DNA of 64,000 bases from Saururus chinensis. Its lineage: Eukaryota; Streptophyta; Magnoliopsida; Piperales; Saururaceae. The number at the start of each line of letters is the position of its first letter. The first letter of the stretch is position 1. The notes beneath the pieces were generated by a model, which was given only the letters and a program-made list of their open reading frames with translations, had not been told where the DNA came from and made no database searches. Positions 60,701 through 64,000 of this stretch are shown piece after piece. Position numbers and translations under genes: made by a program. The DNA is taken from the NCBI GenBank assembly GCA_035235625.1, contig CP141142.1, forward strand, positions 21,462,995 through 21,526,994. Direction: 5' to 3'.

Positions 60701-61790
60701 TGTCCATGGTTTAATTCTTTCGATCTTTTGAACATTCATGCTTTTAAATTTTATCGTATTTTACCTTGTTTTTACATGTCTTTAATTCATAGGTTTTGAA
60801 TTGAAGAAAAAAACAAAAAACAATGATATGAACAAAAACACAAACAAATTAGCGTAGCTTTTTGCTTGAGTTTGCAATTGGCTTTGTTTTGGTTTTTAAT
60901 TAGTTTAGTTCTTAAGAAATATTGAAATTAATTTTCTTTTAGGTTGAAAAGTAACATGATTAGTTGACAAACATACCTTAAAGAAGATAAGGATACACCA
61001 AGGAGAGTGAAGATCAATTTTATTTTCTTATACTCGATGTTACAATTCTCTTATTTTAAAAACTCACACACATCATGTTGAGACTCAAATCATTTTTGTA
61101 TATGAACATCAAGAGAGAATTCTTAAACATAAGTTAACTTAGGTGTTTAGATTCTAGTGGATTTTAGGTGATCAAATTAGAGGATTTTTGGCTAGATTTC
61201 TATTTAGGACTCAAAAGAAAATACTATTTCATGTAATGTACTTCAATATTTATGTCTTATGTACTTCAATATCTTTAGATAATGGAATTGTCCTCATAAA
61301 GATGATGGGGAAGGGCCACCTACTTAGGTCGGCCTAGGCTAGTGTGAAGCTCCCATCCACCTTATATCATGAAAATAGAATGAAAAGAAAGAAAAAATTA
61401 AAAAAATGAATGATGCAAGTAGAGTGGATTCAAATAAACCAAGCCCTAAAAAAATGATTTGAGAAAAAATATCATAACTCAGGAAAACACATGGGCATAG
61501 TTTTATGAGGTTTTGATTGTTTTATCTTTTTAAGCAAATCATGTGCATATATTCTAGCCAAAGTGACTTGAAAATGTGAACTTGGTCTTTCCTAAGGCAT
61601 GAACAAATGTTTCAATTTGGTTAAGAGTGATCTTGCGAGATTCAAGATTAAAAAAGACAAGAGTTGAATACATTAGTGGTTTTCTTTAAAAATTCATAAA
61701 AGAAGATTAATATGTCAAAATGAAGAGAATAAAATTAACAAGGGAAAATTATTTAAATAATATTAAAAACAAATATTTCTCAAATTGGTG
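60701..61790. other. AT-rich DNA with no recognised gene
   Basis: No domain, LTR end or tandem array is seen. A GC-rich line at 61305-61365 (gggccacctacttaggtcgg) and purine-rich stretches at 61380-61460 look like retrotransposon leader or spacer, but could not be matched to another copy in the window. Confidence 0.4.
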
Positions 61791-61810
61791 TCCGTTTTGG
61801 CCATGAAGGC

Positions 61811-61840
61811 GCCAGCCAAGTGCAGGCGCCTGCGTGGCTT
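61811..61840. repeat. GC-rich palindrome ahead of the hairpin array
   Basis: gcaggcgcctgc (61822-61833) is a perfect 12-bp palindrome inside a longer imperfect one bounded by agcca (61814-61818) and tggct (61835-61839). A second ggcgcc lies at 61808-61813. Confidence 0.85.
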
Positions 61841-61858
61841 TTTATTTTATATTTTTTC

Positions 61859-62110
61859 GATTTCGTCTTTCAGAAGGACGAAATCAGCTTTAAGTTGATT
61901 TTGTCCTTCCAAATGACGAAATCCTCTTCACAGTGATTTCGTCCTTCGAAAGGATGAAATACTAACACTTCTTTCATATTGAATTGAAAAATATGGCTTT
62001 TAAGTGGATTGCATCCTTGCGAAGGACAAAATCCACTTACAAAGTATTTTGTCCTTCAGAAGGACGAAATCTGCTTAACAATATATTTCATCCTTGCAAA
62101 GGAAGAAATC
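61859..62110. repeat. Array of six 27-bp palindromes, 38-bp period
   Basis: Units at 61859-61885, 61897-61923, 61935-61961, 62007-62033, 62045-62071 and 62084-62110. Each has a left arm like gatttcgtccttc and a right arm like gaaggacgaaatc around one central base. Starts are 38, 38, 72, 38 and 39 bp apart, so one unit is lost or unrecognisable between the third and fourth. Spacers are about 11 bp and loosely alike (ctttaagtt, cttcacagt, cttacaaag, cttaacaat). No open frame spans the array. Confidence 0.95.
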
Positions 62111-62191
62111 CTCTGAAAATGTTTTTTTAGATAACTTAAAATTGGAAGCAACCCCTGTCCCTGTATAACATTATATATGTTCCACACAAAA

Positions 62192-64000
62192 TGTAATACC
62201 CCGCTTTTCTGATTACGTCTACCCAAGGGGATTAGAGGTAATTAGTATTTTTTTCTAGTAAATTATAGATGGTTTCAACCTTTGAAACCTCCGTATTTGA
62301 GTAGAGCTCGAATAAACGATCATAACAAATCAAAGAACAGGCGAAACAAAGGTCGGGACCGAAAATTATGACCTTCGAGAAGCGTGAAAAATAGGTGGGA
62401 CCTACTTAGAAAGAGCACAATTTATTAATTTAAGTGTGTTGGTAACGAAGGGCTCGTTGATATGAGTCCAACGGTACCTAGAACGCGAAAATCTGAATCC
62501 AGGGTAGGGAGATACGTAGGTTTGAACATTTGGATATTTATAAAAAAATAATAGAAAAAGATAACGGTGCGCGGCTGGCTCGCCGTAACGCAGGCCGGTG
62601 CACAACTGGCGCGCCACGGCATGGGCTGATGCGGGGTGCGTGCACCATGGAACCGTGGGTGTCGTGGTTTACTTCTGTGGGTGCCACAGTTACTCGGGCG
62701 CGACCCACGCCACGCACAGTGATTTCGGCACGCCTGGAGCTTGAAAACCCCCATTCATTTCATTTTTCGAACAATTCTTCTTCTCCTCCATTTCAAACCG
62801 TTCTAAGTCCGATTAAGGCCATTCAAGACCCGTTTCCTACTAAATTGAGTGTGCTCTACATGATGGAGGGGTCCTTTCTTCGAGTTGGAGTCCGTATAAG
62901 GAGGAAATGCCCCAAGACAAGGAGAGGTTCTGCCTGTTATCTTCCAGTGCCGACCAACTTCGTTTTCTCTGTTTCTGGTCATCCTAACTCCGATTTAGTC
63001 AATTCAAGAGGCGTTCTTTATTAAATCAAGTGTGTTCTACGTGATAGAGGGTTCTATTTTCTAAGTTGGCAATTATATGAGGAGGAAATATCCCGAGACT
63101 AGGAGAGGCCCTACCTGTCATCCTCGAACACCTGAGCAAGAAAAAGAGACCCAGAGCAAAACAGGGTTTGTTCGTAGTTACTAAGCCTCAACAAGAGAAA
63201 CAATCTAGAGTAGGGGAGGTTCCGTCCACCACTCACGGGCGTAGAAAACAAGAAGAGTCTCTGGTAAGGAGAACGTTTGTACATAGTCTTTCAATGCAAG
63301 ACGAGGGACATATAAAGGCTAGAGGAAGCTCCATCTACTACCTTCGGATCTGAAGGGGGAGGATGCCCAGAAGGAATGAGTAACTCCGAATATTGATACC
63401 TTACGAGACATGATGGGAGTAAGCATTTCTAATCTCCCGTTTTAATTATAGAACGGTATGTGCTAGTTATGATGTGTGCTATGCTACGATCAATATGCTT
63501 GCTATGCTTATATGCCATGGTGTGTGCTTATATGTCATGATTTGTGCTTTATATGCCATGATGGACGCCTATATGCTATGTGGTGTGTGGTCTCACTCTA
63601 GGGTAGAACGAGACATGTAATATGTGTTTCTGTCTCGGCCCAGTGATAGTGTGAGATGTGTATATGTGGTTATGATCCCGCTCGGTGGTATAGTGAGATG
63701 TACGATTTTGTTGATTTACTAATTTCGCTTTCTCCAATAAATTACGAGTTTCAGTATGATTTTGATTCAATTTTAGTATATATATATTAACGTATATGAT
63801 TTTGTGATGTCTGACGTATGTAATAGCCGTTAGGCAGAACTATATTTGGATCCGATCGTGTTGGAATAATATCCAATACGTACGTAGGCAACTAACGACA
63901 AGATAACGTTGGCCCAATCCAAATCAATTATAAATATATATGTTTTATTTTGTTTTACACGCAACGAACTATAAAGCTTTGTTATGTGTATGTGTCCGTT
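62192..64000 (+). mobile_element. E-family LTR, left part; continues beyond the window
   Basis: Starts TGTAATACCCCGCTTTTC. Shares with 16079-18502 the segment gaatccagggtagggagat (gaatccgagtccggggtag there), and with 9779-11060 the block attaaggccattcaag/attgagcccatta and the ggatcc-atcgt segment near 63848. 63440-63600 has a repeated tgcttatatgccatg pattern. A 164-codon plus-strand frame (62530-63024) and its minus-strand shadows lie in the LTR leader and are not recognised genes. Confidence 0.75.

Noticed and set aside
61859-62110. CRISPR-like array (regular repeats and short spacers)
   Set aside because: The surroundings are plant retrotransposons, the spacers are similar to each other rather than unique, and no cas-like gene is present.
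62530-63024. 164-codon plus-strand frame
   Set aside because: It sits in the E LTR leader, has no recognisable domain, and the frame is not kept in the other E LTRs.

Overview
This is an AT-rich stretch of plant nuclear DNA, almost certainly from a flowering plant with a large, repeat-rich genome. It holds no intact host gene and no rRNA or tRNA gene. Nearly everything readable is decayed LTR retrotransposon: Ty3/gypsy chromoviruses and one Athila-like element, plus Ty1/copia pieces, stacked inside one another. The only host-derived sequence I recognise is a short, broken copy of SNU13 (15.5K/NHP2-like spliceosomal protein) at about 2445-2666.

The left half is one four-level nest, worked out from LTR ends, primer binding sites and 5-bp target-site duplications (TSDs). 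The oldest layer is chromovirus G (plus strand): gag at 4190-4920, protease/RT/RNase H/integrase at 11.1-13.5 kb, the rest of integrase at 42.8-43.3 kb and the chromodomain at 44.2 kb. Its gag is split from protease by an E-family LTR (4921-~11122), which itself contains an F-family solo LTR (5073-9778, TSD TAATC/TAGTC). Its integrase is split by a 29.4-kb F element on the minus strand (13478-42838, TSD CTTAC on both sides). F holds an E solo LTR in its 3' LTR (16079-18502, TSD TAGGG) and an Athila-like element C in its integrase (19125-36757, minus strand, TSD TGAAT/GGAAT). C in turn holds a D-family LTR (21502-~24445) and an A-family solo LTR in its 5' LTR (31783-35782, TSD ATATT).

The right part is a second nest. 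Chromovirus B (46822-59611, plus strand, TSD CTTTA) has a 5' LTR, a Met-tRNA type primer site, gag and protease, and is then fused directly to the interior of its 3' LTR. The rest of pol and about 700 bp of LTR are gone. Its 5' LTR contains a C solo LTR (about 48760-50144) and its 3' LTR an A solo LTR (56371-59513, TSD TTAAG). Then come a copia-type gag fragment (59617-60700), a 38-bp-period array of six palindromes (61859-62110), and the start of another E-family LTR that runs off the window (62192-64000).

No coding region is intact; all carry stops, frameshifts or deletions. The signals most worth a second look are non-coding: the palindrome array near 62 kb; clusters of GATCGATC/GTTCGAAC palindromes that recur in LTRs of different families; a stem-loop near the 3' part of several LTR families whose stem sequence changes while pairing is kept; and a splice-donor-like AGGTAAG at a similar place in several LTRs. 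Sequence comparisons here were made by eye, so percent identities and insertion ages are not given.
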